64,000 nucleotides of DNA, taken from the IMG/VR virus record IMGVR_UViG_3300036781_000418, positions 124,001 to 188,000 of that record. One strand, given 5' to 3'. How positions within the stretch are numbered: the stretch's first letter is position 1; every line of letters begins with the position of its first letter. Positions 16,467 to 25,060 of the stretch are shown piece by piece. The notes under the pieces are model-generated. The model made no database searches. It saw only the letters and a program-made list of their open reading frames with translations, and was not told the origin of the DNA. A program made the translations under genes and the position numbers. The stretch is from a virus.

Positions 16467-17997
16467 TAAGTTCATCAAGCGCGCCAACGCGACCGCTGAG
16501 TACACGCCTGAAGCCTTGGCCGACTTCACACGCTGCGCGAAGGATCCAATCTACTTCATGACGAACTACGTCTGGATCTCGGATCCAAAGAAGGGACCAA
16601 CGCTGTTCAAGCTCTTCGACTATCAGATCGAGATGGTGCAGCACATCCACGAGAACAAGGACACCGTCATCCTTGCATCACGTCAGCTTGGTAAGACCAC
16701 CGTGGTGGCCATGTACATGCTGTGGTTCGCGCTGTTCCACAAGCGTAAGAAGTGCATCATCGCCTCCAAGGGCATGGGCCACGCAACTGAAATTATGTCA
16801 CGGATCAAGTACGCCTATGAGGAGCTGCCGAACTGGTTGAAGTGCGGCTGCAAGTTCTACAACCGTACGTCCATTCAGTTCGACAACGGCTCTGAAATCA
16901 AGTGCGAGGCAACGTCCATCAACACCGGTCGAGGCGACTCCCCTTCAATCTTGTTCATCGATGAGTTGGCGTTTATCCCACGTCGCATTCAAGATGAGAT
17001 GTGGGCGTCGATTACGCCGGCTCTCTCAAACGGCGGCAAGTTCATCATGACTTCAACGCCGAACGGTGACAACGAACTCTACTCCACCATCTGGCGTGGT
17101 GCCAACTCGCAGCAGAACTCCTTCAAGCCGCTGCGTGTCATGTGGTACCAACATCCTGACCGTGGCCAAGAGTACTACAACGAGATGAAGGGTAAGCTTG
17201 GTGAGCTTAAGACCCGTCAGGAGTTGGACTGTGAGTTCCTGTCCTCCGACGCACTGCTCATCAACTCCATCGTGCTGGCTCAGCTTCGTTCACAGGTGCA
17301 CGTGGAGACGAACCTCGGCTTCAAGTTCTTCCAACCAATGGACTCGCTGCCAGGCCGTGACAAGACCTACCTTGTCGGCCTGGATCCGGCAACCGGTCAT
17401 GGTGGTGACTGCTCCGTGATCGAGGTGTTCGCGTTTCCGTCGATGGAGCAGGTTGCCGAGTTCCGTTCAAACGAGATCAACATTCCACTGCTGTACGCCA
17501 AGCTCAAGTGGCTCCTTAACTTCCTGTCACAGAACCGCAACGGTGGCGAGGCTGAGGTGCACTGGACGTTTGAGCGCAACGGCATCGGTGAGGCCTTGTC
17601 CGCGCTGTACTTCAACGATGAGACGCAGCCCGAACATCCGCAGCTGTTGTCCGAGGGCATGGACAAGTTCGGCGTCTACACGACGGGCAAGCAGAAGATC
17701 CTCTCCTGTCTAAAGCTCAAGCAGCTTGTAGAGAAGTCGGAAAACGGCCTCAAGCTGAACTCTCAGGACCTGCTCGAGGAGCTCAAGAACTTCGTCTCGA
17801 AGGGTGGCGGCTACGCGGCGAAGCCTGGTGGCACGGATGACTGCGTCATGGCCGTCGTGCTGGTCGTGCGACTCCTGGAGCGGCTCGCCTACTCAAACGA
17901 AGAGGCCTTCAAGCGTGTGAACGAGTACGTCTCCGTGGACGATCAGGCACAGCTTCCAATGGACGACTCCGACGAGCCAATGCCGTTCTCCTTCTGA
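16459..17997 (+). CDS. 17: Terminase large subunit, T4 gp17-like
   Basis: 512 residues (T4 gp17 has 610). ATPase: Walker A SRQLGKTT (74-81), Walker B ILFIDE (164-169), coupling motif TSTPNG (about 198). Nuclease: first acidic residue in VGLDPATG (Asp 309) and late acidic pair in PGGTDDCVM (460-461). It packages concatemeric DNA into proheads through the portal. No small terminase gene is recognisable beside it. Confidence 0.95.
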   Translation: MGNKFIKRANATAEYTPEALADFTRCAKDPIYFMTNYVWISDPKKGPTLFKLFDYQIEMVQHIHENKDTVILASRQLGKTTVVAMYMLWFALFHKRKKCIIASKGMGHATEIMSRIKYAYEELPNWLKCGCKFYNRTSIQFDNGSEIKCEATSINTGRGDSPSILFIDELAFIPRRIQDEMWASITPALSNGGKFIMTSTPNGDNELYSTIWRGANSQQNSFKPLRVMWYQHPDRGQEYYNEMKGKLGELKTRQELDCEFLSSDALLINSIVLAQLRSQVHVETNLGFKFFQPMDSLPGRDKTYLVGLDPATGHGGDCSVIEVFAFPSMEQVAEFRSNEINIPLLYAKLKWLLNFLSQNRNGGEAEVHWTFERNGIGEALSALYFNDETQPEHPQLLSEGMDKFGVYTTGKQKILSCLKLKQLVEKSENGLKLNSQDLLEELKNFVSKGGGYAAKPGGTDDCVMAVVLVVRLLERLAYSNEEAFKRVNEYVSVDDQAQLPMDDSDEPMPFSF

Positions 17998-18034
17998 ACC
18001 TGAACGTACTCGGTGACTCGGGTGCCGACGGTGC

Positions 18035-18040
18035 TATGAT
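18035..18040 (+). promoter_or_regulatory. Sigma70-like -10 box, leaderless geometry
   Basis: TATGAT ends 6 nt before the ATG at 18047. An early-type operon of small coupled genes follows the terminase. Confidence 0.5.
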
Positions 18041-18046
18041 GCGCGA

Positions 18047-18304
18047 ATGAGCGTATACATCTTTGCAGTCGATCCGGACGGTGACGTGGTACACCGTCGG
18101 TTCACACAGGGCGATCTCCTGAAACAAGGCATGGAGGCCGCCGAGTGGTTCCGGAAAAATGGACATAGCCATGTGTCCATCTCCTACGAGAACGAGAACC
18201 TCGTCGGAAAACCTGGAGTAGCGGCCGTCGAGAACGGTAAGACCCCCGACGGTGAAGCGTACGAGTGGTCCAAGGCTGGTCGAGCCGGAAAGATGCGGAG
18301 ATGA
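18047..18304 (+). CDS. Small protein, unknown
   Basis: 85 residues, soluble, beginning MSVYIFAVDPDGDVVHRRFT. Predicted leaderless start. Its stop overlaps the next ATG (ATGA). No domain recognised. Confidence 0.6.
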   Translation: MSVYIFAVDPDGDVVHRRFTQGDLLKQGMEAAEWFRKNGHSHVSISYENENLVGKPGVAAVENGKTPDGEAYEWSKAGRAGKMRR

Positions 18305-18540
18305 ACTTCGCACACTACGCCCTCGGTTACTTCACCCAGTCGCTGGACGACCCGGCGTTCTACTACGTCTTCCGCAAGCCTGAACTGCCCAACACCTTCA
18401 TGGTGGAGATGCCGGAAGGCCACCTTCGGATGGTGTTTGAGCGTGAGTTCGTAGACCGTGGCGTGCTCTGTCGAGAGTATGTCAAGCACCCGGACTATGC
18501 GCACTCCTCCAACTTCTACATCAGGTACTACTTCGTATGA
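18301..18540 (+). CDS. Small protein, unknown
   Basis: 79 residues, beginning MNFAHYALGYF, with several aromatic residues and a C-terminus YIRYYFV. The ATG at 18301 overlaps the upstream stop, preferred over an upstream in-frame start at 18265. Coupled to the next gene by ATGA. Confidence 0.55.
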   Translation: MNFAHYALGYFTQSLDDPAFYYVFRKPELPNTFMVEMPEGHLRMVFEREFVDRGVLCREYVKHPDYAHSSNFYIRYYFV

Positions 18541-18737
18541 TTGATCTAGCAAGCCAGCGGTCCAAGGATGTGATGCTTATGTTGAGCAGCTGCATAATCA
18601 CGTTTGGTATTGGTTTCCTCTGGGGCATGTGCGCCGGTCCCAGCGTTGAAACTGATATGCAGATTGGTTTCGGCTTTACCGCCGCAAACCTCGTCTTCAT
18701 TGCACTGTTCAGGTGGATGGCATGGCTGACCGATTAA
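18537..18737 (+). CDS. Small two-helix membrane protein
   Basis: 66 residues with two hydrophobic helices (about 13-32 and 45-62). Coupled on the upstream side. Inner-membrane location is predicted; function unknown. Confidence 0.6.
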   Translation: MIDLASQRSKDVMLMLSSCIITFGIGFLWGMCAGPSVETDMQIGFGFTAANLVFIALFRWMAWLTD

Positions 18738-18976
18738 ACCCTGTTCAAGAAGACGGACCGTGGACGGTCGCGCAGGAAGGTCGAGCACTGTACTCCGATG
18801 ACTTCCACCATGACGTGACCCTCAAGATCATGGGGGACTTTGCTAACGATGAAGACCGGACGGCGTACGCCAAGCACCTCGCCGCCATCCTGAACATGGC
18901 CATCCTCCAGGAAAAGCTGGTGCAAGCCAGAACCGTTACACTTTCTTCACGAGAGCGCCCGGAAGGCGGCGTATAA
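18722..18976 (+). CDS. Small protein, unknown
   Basis: 84 residues beginning MADRLNPV. ATG 18722 is preferred to 18713 because AGGTGG lies 5 nt before it. The gene overlaps its neighbour by 16 nt, and its 3' end contains the next promoter. Confidence 0.55.
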   Translation: MADRLNPVQEDGPWTVAQEGRALYSDDFHHDVTLKIMGDFANDEDRTAYAKHLAAILNMAILQEKLVQARTVTLSSRERPEGGV

Positions 18977-18977
18977 T
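18935..18977 (+). promoter_or_regulatory. Bipartite promoter GTTACA-N30-GTATAAT
   Basis: GTTACA at 18935-18940 and a perfect TATAAT -10 box at 18972-18977. No recognisable -35 hexamer lies 17 nt upstream of the -10. Three more promoters in the window share this arrangement. Confidence 0.6.
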
Positions 18978-19005
18978 GGCCTCACGATAAATCCTGGAGA
19001 GCGTC

Positions 19006-19464
19006 ATGCAGTATGTCTGCCTTGATCGAAAAGGAAAGGTGTTGGGTCTTGTCGCCAACAATCCATACAGCTACGGGCTGATCAATAAGGACGCCGTGCC
19101 GAAGGGCACGCACAAGGCCAAGGCCAACTGGGACTTTGAGTCGTTTGAAGAAGTTGAGGCGATCGCCGAGATGCTCACGACCTTGACCAAGGCCCAGTGG
19201 ATTGCCTACGACGAAGGCCCCAGCCACTCCCCGCGCTTTGGCATCATGGAGATGTTCAAGGCTGGCGATGAAATCTCCTATGGATACAACGGTGACAGCA
19301 ACCCATGCTGCACCGTGATTCGAATCACGCCCACCCTTGTAGTCGTCGGCTCCGACGGTGAGCGTTTTCGTCGACGTGGATCCACCTCCACGTGGCGTCG
19401 TGAAGGCAGCCGTGGTTGGACCTTGTCCAAGGGTCACCACTCCAGCCGCAACCCAAGCTACTAA
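19006..19464 (+). CDS. Protein with C-terminal NGD/RRG module, unknown
   Basis: 152 residues. The C-terminal half (ISYGYNGDSNPCCTVIRI, then FRRRGSTSTW and WTLSKGHHSSRNPSY) resembles a small beta-rich module I associate with other phage proteins. The N-terminal half is a separate small domain. Ribosome site GGAGAG. Expressed from the GTTACA-type promoter just upstream. Confidence 0.65.
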   Translation: MQYVCLDRKGKVLGLVANNPYSYGLINKDAVPKGTHKAKANWDFESFEEVEAIAEMLTTLTKAQWIAYDEGPSHSPRFGIMEMFKAGDEISYGYNGDSNPCCTVIRITPTLVVVGSDGERFRRRGSTSTWRREGSRGWTLSKGHHSSRNPSY

Positions 19465-19478
19465 AACAAGGGAACGAG

Positions 19479-20216
19479 ATGAGTAAGATCCATTGGAAGG
19501 GTGAAGAGGTCTATCACTTCCTCTACAACTATGCCAAGATCATGTTGGACAACCCTGACATCGGCATCGCTGAAGCCGCTCGTCAAGCTCAAGAACTCTC
19601 AATCAAGGAAGGCTGGATTCAGGTCGGCCGACGTCGTGAAATCCACAACGCCTCGTTCATGAACGCGGAGTGGCGCGAAAAGCTAATCGGCATGCGTGAG
19701 AAGGTCTTGAAGGACCGCATTCTCGCAGCCGAGGCCGTCGCTGAGGAACCCAAGCCGATCGACCACGCACACGAGGCCTTGGTTACGAACGTGCTGGCTC
19801 TACTGGGCGACACACGCATTCAGCACAAGCTGCGTGAGGTAATGGGGTTACCGAACATGCTGAACTACCCCACCACCGACGCCGCGAAGGCCGTCATCTC
19901 GCCCAAGGAGAAGACCGAGGCCGTCAAGAAGAAGAAACGCATCTTCATCGTCGGCCTAAAGGGTTCCCAGCCTGACGCCATCAAGCGGTTCGCTGGAGCT
20001 CGCTTAGACCTACACTTCCTCGACGCTGGTGACAGACGTGAGCGCATGCGTGAGCAAGCCCGCTCCGCCGACGTCTCGATCGCGATGCTCAGCTTCGTCA
20101 ACCATGGAGTGACGGACGCCGTCAAGACGGCCGCTGAGAAGGCTGGTAAGGAGTACAAGCAAATCTCCGGCACCTTGGGCGATCTGCAACGCGTGATTGG
20201 TCTGATTCCATCCTAA
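19479..20216 (+). CDS. DUF2325-like protein with helical N-terminus
   Basis: 245 residues from the ATG at 19479 (AAGGGAACG upstream). The C-terminal part (KKRIFIVGLKGSQPDAIKRF, then DLHFLDAG and ADVSIAMLSFVNHG) resembles DUF2325, a Rossmann-like fold. The N-terminal half has a helix-turn-helix-like stretch (IGIAEAARQAQELSIKEGWI), suggesting DNA binding. Possibly a regulator; uncertain. A terminator follows. Confidence 0.55.
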   Translation: MSKIHWKGEEVYHFLYNYAKIMLDNPDIGIAEAARQAQELSIKEGWIQVGRRREIHNASFMNAEWREKLIGMREKVLKDRILAAEAVAEEPKPIDHAHEALVTNVLALLGDTRIQHKLREVMGLPNMLNYPTTDAAKAVISPKEKTEAVKKKKRIFIVGLKGSQPDAIKRFAGARLDLHFLDAGDRRERMREQARSADVSIAMLSFVNHGVTDAVKTAAEKAGKEYKQISGTLGDLQRVIGLIPS

Positions 20217-20240
20217 ACGTAGGTCACCTCGATCCTTCAG

Positions 20241-20261
20241 AAAGGGCCCTATGGGCCCTTT
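20241..20261 (+). terminator. Terminator hairpin
   Basis: Perfect 9-bp stem AAAGGGCCC / GGGCCCTTT, loop TAT. It lies 10 nt before the next -10 box, so terminator and promoter are back to back. Confidence 0.7.
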
Positions 20262-20270
20262 GTTGCGTCT

Positions 20271-20276
20271 TACAAT
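20271..20276 (+). promoter_or_regulatory. Sigma70-like -10 box, leaderless geometry
   Basis: TACAAT ends 6 nt before the ATG at 20283. No ribosome site is seen. Confidence 0.5.
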
Positions 20277-20282
20277 TGCAGT

Positions 20283-21425
20283 ATGGATGCACTTCACTAC
20301 ATCACACAATTCAAGCTGACCCCAGCGTGGGCTTCCATGCTGAGCACGGTCGAGGACTCCACATGGCACCGTGAGGAGAACGTCGCGGTACACACCGAGA
20401 TGTCGATCACAAAGTACCTGGAAAGTTACTCAACGATCCACACCGCCCAACAGCAGAAGCTCTGTCTCCTGGCCTTGCTCTACCACGACGTTGGTAAGCC
20501 CGCCGCCGAGGAGCTCAAGACGAAGGAGGACGGAACAACGTATCGCCGGTACTCTGGCCACGAACAGGACTCCGCCGTCGCGTTCATGCAGGACTATGTT
20601 CGAGTGCCGGAGCTGCGCACACTCCTGAACCTGCAGGAAGCACGTGCCGTCCGGTGGATCATCGAGAATCACCTGCCGTATGGCTACACGCGAGAGGAGA
20701 AACGCGGAGGCCTCGCCGTTGCACTACGTGGGGCCCTGAGCACCGCGGGCGTGGTCGATGAGACGTTCTATGCGTGCCTCCGCTCCGATGCAGCCGGCCG
20801 CATTTCCGACGACCACGAGGTGAAGCTCGCAAACGTTGAGTCCTGGATCGCTGAGTTCGACCTCCTGCCGAAGGAACCACGAACTTCGTTCAAGACGAAC
20901 CGGAACATGTACATCCTTGTCGGGCCGTCCGGTTCTGGTAAGACGACGTGGCGCACTCGGATGTCGACCCTCACCAACGGCATCTTCGGCATTCGCATCA
21001 TGTCGGTGGACGACCTGCGCGTGGCGTACTTCAACCTTGTTCACGCTGAGCTTCAGCTGGATGAAGCCGAACGGTACCGTCAAGCGTGGGACTTCACATG
21101 TGCTGACAAGGAGTTCACTAAGTGGGCGGACGCGGCAATTGACCGTCAGTACAAGCTAGCGGAGCAGCATCACTGTTCCGTGATCGTGGACATGACGAAC
21201 GGCGGCCGCAAGAAGCGAGTGCAGTGGACGGACCGTGCGAAGAAGGAGAAGCTTAACGTCATCATCGTTGAGTTTTGGAGCACCTTTGAAACGCTCATCA
21301 AGCGTCAGAAGACGCGCGGCGACAAGGCCGTTCCGGCCAGCGCGGTTCACAGTCAACTCTACGCTACCAACACCGCGTGGCAGGGTTATGAGTGTGATAC
21401 CGTCATCTTGGAGATTGGAGCCTAA
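20283..21425 (+). CDS. HD-Pnk: HD phosphohydrolase fused to polynucleotide kinase
   Basis: 380 residues. The N-terminal HD domain has His 37, the His-Asp pair at 68-69 (ALLYHDVGK), His 93 and Asp 170. The C-terminal P-loop kinase has GPSGSGKTT (214-222), followed by an AAA_33/Pnk-type acceptor region (SVDDLR) and a late lid with arginines. The order matches bacterial HD-Pnk enzymes, which heal RNA ends by removing 2',3'-cyclic phosphate and adding 5' phosphate. In T4 the kinase is fused to a HAD phosphatase instead. With the RNA ligase at 52836 it could form a repair pathway against host anticodon nucleases. Confidence 0.85.
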   Translation: MDALHYITQFKLTPAWASMLSTVEDSTWHREENVAVHTEMSITKYLESYSTIHTAQQQKLCLLALLYHDVGKPAAEELKTKEDGTTYRRYSGHEQDSAVAFMQDYVRVPELRTLLNLQEARAVRWIIENHLPYGYTREEKRGGLAVALRGALSTAGVVDETFYACLRSDAAGRISDDHEVKLANVESWIAEFDLLPKEPRTSFKTNRNMYILVGPSGSGKTTWRTRMSTLTNGIFGIRIMSVDDLRVAYFNLVHAELQLDEAERYRQAWDFTCADKEFTKWADAAIDRQYKLAEQHHCSVIVDMTNGGRKKRVQWTDRAKKEKLNVIIVEFWSTFETLIKRQKTRGDKAVPASAVHSQLYATNTAWQGYECDTVILEIGA

Positions 21426-21427
21426 CC

Positions 21428-21769
21428 ATGCTGATCGCCAGGTACTTCCCGTCCTTCTGCGATGACGATGACTTCGACGACTACGTCACTGAAGTCCTGA
21501 CAATGGAGGCGCTGCTCGCCCTCCCTTGGGTAAAGGAGTGGGAGAAGCTGGACGGCTTCACCGGCTGGTTTATCCGTGAACACATCCTCATCGCGGGTGT
21601 CGACACCACGGGGCCAAGGGCACGTCAAGGTTGGCCAATCAAAGACGGCTGCTACGTGGCCTACGCGATCTACAACCGCGCTGAACCCTACCTGTGGGCG
21701 CCCACGGCAACTCGCGATCTGGTGCAGCTCTCGCTTCTGCCTTGCGTCTCAGACGTGAAGACATACTAA
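21428..21769 (+). CDS. Small protein, unknown
   Basis: 113 residues beginning MLIARYFPSFCDDDDFDDYV. It starts 2 nt after HD-Pnk and is probably cotranscribed. No recognised domain. Confidence 0.55.
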   Translation: MLIARYFPSFCDDDDFDDYVTEVLTMEALLALPWVKEWEKLDGFTGWFIREHILIAGVDTTGPRARQGWPIKDGCYVAYAIYNRAEPYLWAPTATRDLVQLSLLPCVSDVKTY

Positions 21770-21792
21770 CCACCGCGCCACCAAACGCACAC

Positions 21793-21812
21793 GAGGGACC
21801 TTCGGGTCCCTC
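21793..21812. terminator. Hairpin with UUCG loop, possibly bidirectional
   Basis: GAGGGACC-TTCG-GGTCCCTC, 8-bp stem. No long T-run on the plus strand. A possible minus-strand remnant ORF ends inside it. Confidence 0.6.
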
Positions 21813-21939
21813 AACTGTTATGCGCTTCACCTAACACGCCCACGACAACCGGCGTCCCATACTGCCACGTCCACGCAAGACTACCGACCCAGTCAGCCGC
21901 ATACAATTCATCTTCTACGCTGTTGAACAAACGGTGTTG

Positions 21940-21990
21940 ATCGAGAAAGTCGCTAAATAGACAAGCTGCTTAACTGCAGTGTTTCTCGAT
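21940..21990 (+). promoter_or_regulatory. Late promoter within an inverted repeat upstream of gp32
   Basis: GCTAAATA (21952-21959) is bracketed by ATCGAGAAA (21940-21948) and TTTCTCGAT (21982-21990), a perfect 9-bp inverted repeat. It could be an operator or an mRNA structure in the gp32 leader; T4 gp32 is autoregulated through its leader. Confidence 0.5.
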
Positions 21991-22021
21991 TTTCATTTTT
22001 TCAAGTTTAGGAGATTTTTGT

Positions 22022-22888
22022 ATGACCACGAAACTGACCGTAGCCGACCTCGCCGCAGCCTTTGACAAGAAGGCATCCGCCGGCAATGGCAACCCTACCT
22101 GGAAGTTGTTCTTCTCTTTCTGGAAAGCACCCGTCGATTCCACGACGACCGTTCGCTTCCTGCCTGACGCTGACACCAGCAACCCCTTCGCCTTCCTCGT
22201 CCAGAACTTCACCCATGAACTCTTCATCAATGGGAAGAAGCAGGTCGTCGCCTGCTTGAAGATGTACGGTGAGGACTGCCCGATCTGCGCGCTGTCTGCT
22301 CACTTCTACGACGAGAAGAGCCCTGACCACAACAAGGAAATGGGCAAGAAGTTCTACCGCAAGATGTCGTACATCGGCCAAGTGCTGGTTCTGGACACCC
22401 CAGTTCCACACCCAGACGAAAACCAACTCGTGAAGCTGATCGACTTTGGACCGCAGATCTTCAAGCAGATCGACGCTGGCTTCAAGAGCGGTGACATGGA
22501 CGAAGTTCCGTACGACTACAAGGGTGGATACAACTTCCGTATCCGCAAGACCTTGACTGGCCAAGGTCAGAACTCGTACATCACCTCGAACTTCGCGCCG
22601 AAGCAACAGCCTCTGGCCGACGATCTGATCGAGAAGATTCAGCTGTTCAACCTCGCTGAGTACCGCGAGAAGAAGACTCCGCGTGAAACGCTGGAAGCTA
22701 TGCTGCTGTCCGCTTCGACGGGCGCTCCGATGGAAGTTGCTGGCAGTGATGCACCAGCCTCGACCGACGACGCACCAGCGACCGCACCGGCTGCGACTCC
22801 CGTCGCAACTCCAGCCGTGACCTCGGGCATGTCAGCGGTAGAAGCGCTTCGCGCTCGAACTCTGGCCATGGCCCAGAACGCTGAGTAA
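22022..22888 (+). CDS. 32: Single-stranded DNA-binding protein, T4 gp32-like
   Basis: 288 residues (T4: 301). The zinc site is visible: His in FTHELF and Cys residues in CLKMYGEDCPIC (about 79-90). It is followed by an aromatic-rich core. The acidic Ala/Asp/Thr-rich C-terminal tail would recruit replication and recombination partners. Ribosome site AGGAGA. It begins a recombination block with uvsX, uvsY-like and uvsW genes. The 5' leader is AT-rich and structured, consistent with the autoregulation known in T4. Confidence 0.92.
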   Translation: MTTKLTVADLAAAFDKKASAGNGNPTWKLFFSFWKAPVDSTTTVRFLPDADTSNPFAFLVQNFTHELFINGKKQVVACLKMYGEDCPICALSAHFYDEKSPDHNKEMGKKFYRKMSYIGQVLVLDTPVPHPDENQLVKLIDFGPQIFKQIDAGFKSGDMDEVPYDYKGGYNFRIRKTLTGQGQNSYITSNFAPKQQPLADDLIEKIQLFNLAEYREKKTPRETLEAMLLSASTGAPMEVAGSDAPASTDDAPATAPAATPVATPAVTSGMSAVEALRARTLAMAQNAE

Positions 22889-22905
22889 GTAACTGCTTAA
22901 GCAGC

Positions 22906-22933
22906 AGGGCTAAGGGATTCCTTAGCCCTTTTC
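22906..22933 (+). terminator. Terminator after gp32
   Basis: 10-bp perfect stem AGGGCTAAGG / CCTTAGCCCT with loop GATT, then TTTCTC. Confidence 0.85.
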
Positions 22934-22953
22934 TCGTCTCTACAGGAGTAAAC

Positions 22954-24027
22954 ATGGCTCTCTCGTTCCTCAAGGATTTTAAGAAGACTGCCGCCAAGCT
23001 CGACACCGTCGGCGTTGGCATTCGATCAACTGAGGTGTGGCTCAGCACCGGTAACTACGCGCTTAACCGCGCCCTGAGCGGGGACTTTCTCAAGGGCATC
23101 CCACTGTCCAAGCTGACGCTGTTCGCCGGCCCATCGGGCTCGGGCAAGTCGTTCATTGCGGGCAACCTTGTCAGGCAAGCCCAGCTTGATGGGTATCACA
23201 TCCTCTTCCTCGACTCTGAACACGCGATCGACGTTGACTACCTCGCCAAGATCGGCGTGGACGTCAGTGAAGAAGCGCTGACCTACATGTCGGTGGCCAC
23301 CATCGAGGACGTGAACGCCATCTTGGCGAACTTCTTCTCGGGCTACATCAAGTCCTACGGCAAGGACAACCCCGACGCCCAAAAGACGCTCATCGTCATG
23401 GACTCACTCGCCATGCTGTCATCCTCCACCGAAATGGAGAACTACGACGGCAAGGGCATCGTCAAGGGCGACCAAGGCCAGCTGGCCAAGCGGCGCAAGG
23501 CCATGCTGCGGATGGCGGTTGGCCACATCGGTCGACTGCCAATCTCCATGGTGTTGACCGACCACGTGTACCCACAGGATATCATGATGGGCGACGGTGC
23601 TTGGGCCATCACCAACTCAACCAAGTTCTCGGTGTCGATCATCGGCATCATTACGAAGTTGAAGCTGCGTGAAGAGGGTGAAGTTACTGGTGTGCGCATG
23701 AAGTTCGAGACCTACAAGTCTCGCTTCGCGAAGCTGGGCACGAAGGTCGAGCTGGAGGTGCCGTACAACAAGGGCATGTCCTCAACAAGTGGTCTGCTTG
23801 AGTTGCTTGGCCCAGATGGTATGGGCGTGATCGCCAAGGGTACCCAGCCCGGTGAGAAGCTGTCTTGGGTTTGTGAATACGGCGAGGTTCGCCTCGTGTT
23901 CAAGGAGAAGGACTTCACCGACGTACTCGCACGAGAGGTGCTTAAGCATCCAATGTGTGCGCCGATGTTGGCCCGAGCCGAGGTTCCAGAAGTGGAACCT
24001 ACTGACGACGAAGTCGAAGCAGTTTGA
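22954..24027 (+). CDS. uvsX: UvsX RecA-like recombinase
   Basis: 357 residues. Walker A GPSGSGKS (59-66), Walker B-type strand TLIVMDSLAML, and a RecA-family core. The acidic C-terminus (EVEPTDDEVEAV) is typical. UvsX forms filaments on ssDNA coated with gp32, for recombination-dependent replication. Start ATG with AGGAG; a terminator follows the stop. Confidence 0.93.
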   Translation: MALSFLKDFKKTAAKLDTVGVGIRSTEVWLSTGNYALNRALSGDFLKGIPLSKLTLFAGPSGSGKSFIAGNLVRQAQLDGYHILFLDSEHAIDVDYLAKIGVDVSEEALTYMSVATIEDVNAILANFFSGYIKSYGKDNPDAQKTLIVMDSLAMLSSSTEMENYDGKGIVKGDQGQLAKRRKAMLRMAVGHIGRLPISMVLTDHVYPQDIMMGDGAWAITNSTKFSVSIIGIITKLKLREEGEVTGVRMKFETYKSRFAKLGTKVELEVPYNKGMSSTSGLLELLGPDGMGVIAKGTQPGEKLSWVCEYGEVRLVFKEKDFTDVLAREVLKHPMCAPMLARAEVPEVEPTDDEVEAV

Positions 24028-24030
24028 ACG

Positions 24031-24048
24031 GAGGGGCTTCGGCCCCTC
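24031..24048 (+). terminator. UUCG-loop terminator after uvsX
   Basis: GAGGGGC-TTCG-GCCCCTC, 7-bp stem 3 nt after the stop. A second 7-bp stem, GTGGGTG / CACCCAC, follows about 12 nt later. Confidence 0.7.
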
Positions 24049-24098
24049 TCGTCCTATGTGTGGGTGTCCAACGGCACCCACCTTGATAAAGTACTCGA

Positions 24099-24563
24099 AT
24101 GAACATCTTTAAGCTTAGCACCGACATCAATCAGCTGCAGCTCCAGATGATCGCGTTCTTCGATCGGTGGGAACAGCAGATCAAGCTGGCTGAACCTCTC
24201 TTTAAGATCGAGGGCTCCAAACTCGAGGACCTTGCACGCACGATTCCACAGCACCAGTTCCACTTTGCTGGGCTGGCCCAGGAGGCGAAGGCTGCGGTTA
24301 AATACTTCGAGTCCATGCTTGAACAGCAAGAGGCCATCTACGCCAAGAACTACGCGCACGGCAACCGTGCCTACGGTTCACGTGAGGTCCAGCAGTTCAT
24401 CCAAGGCGAGAAGGAGGTGGTTGAGATGAAGCAGTTGATCGTCCAAGCCGCCTTCTACCAAAACCAGCTCGCTGAAATCGTCGAGGCCATCAAACAAATG
24501 GGGTGGATGCTCGGCCATATCGTCAAGCTCCGTGTCGCATCACTTGAAGAGACCATCATCTAA
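24099..24563 (+). CDS. uvsY: UvsY-like recombination mediator
   Basis: 154 residues (T4 UvsY: 137), helical throughout. The C-terminal pattern AAFYQNQLAEIVEAIKQMGW, then LGHIVKLR, resembles the UvsY C-terminus, and the gene sits between uvsX and uvsW. UvsY loads UvsX onto gp32-coated DNA. There is no ribosome site; TAAAGT ends 6 nt before the ATG, so the mRNA may be leaderless. It overlaps the next gene by 1 nt. Confidence 0.65.
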   Translation: MNIFKLSTDINQLQLQMIAFFDRWEQQIKLAEPLFKIEGSKLEDLARTIPQHQFHFAGLAQEAKAAVKYFESMLEQQEAIYAKNYAHGNRAYGSREVQQFIQGEKEVVEMKQLIVQAAFYQNQLAEIVEAIKQMGWMLGHIVKLRVASLEETII

Positions 24564-25060
24564 TGAACAAATTTTACAACTCCTTCTCCGACTACCAGTT
24601 CAACCAGCAAACCATGCAAGTGGCGCCACCGATCACCAGTGGTGGAGTTCTGGGTGGTGGCGTATCGTACGGCGTCATTGCGCAGCCAGTCCAGCTGACC
24701 GCAGCCGCGCCAGCGTTCGTCACGTACCAAACCTACAACTTGACAAGTGGCGCCCAGATGGGCTGGTCTGACATGAAGGTGGAGGCTAACCCGGCCACGC
24801 AGCCGTCCACGCACCACGACTGCTTCAACCAACGCGCCGACAGCACCGATAGCATCACCACGATGTTCGCTGGCTGGTTGCCTGACGGCCGCAACGTCGT
24901 CATGACGTTGAGCCCAGAGCAGAACATCACACCACGTGACTCGCTCAAGCTGCAGGAGCTGATCGCCTTCATGACCGATTCCAAGGCCAAGGGCAAGCTT
25001 AACCCGTACGCCTACGCCATGAAGCACCACATCATCCAGCACTTCAAGCTGGAGGTCTGA
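24563..25060 (+). CDS. Unknown protein in recombination block
   Basis: 165 residues. The N-terminus is low in charge and rich in Gly, Val and Pro; the C-terminal half is soluble with a DxxLKLQEL helix. It is coupled to the uvsY-like gene and to uvsW (single-base overlaps), which suggests a role with them. No domain recognised. Confidence 0.6.
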   Translation: MNKFYNSFSDYQFNQQTMQVAPPITSGGVLGGGVSYGVIAQPVQLTAAAPAFVTYQTYNLTSGAQMGWSDMKVEANPATQPSTHHDCFNQRADSTDSITTMFAGWLPDGRNVVMTLSPEQNITPRDSLKLQELIAFMTDSKAKGKLNPYAYAMKHHIIQHFKLEV

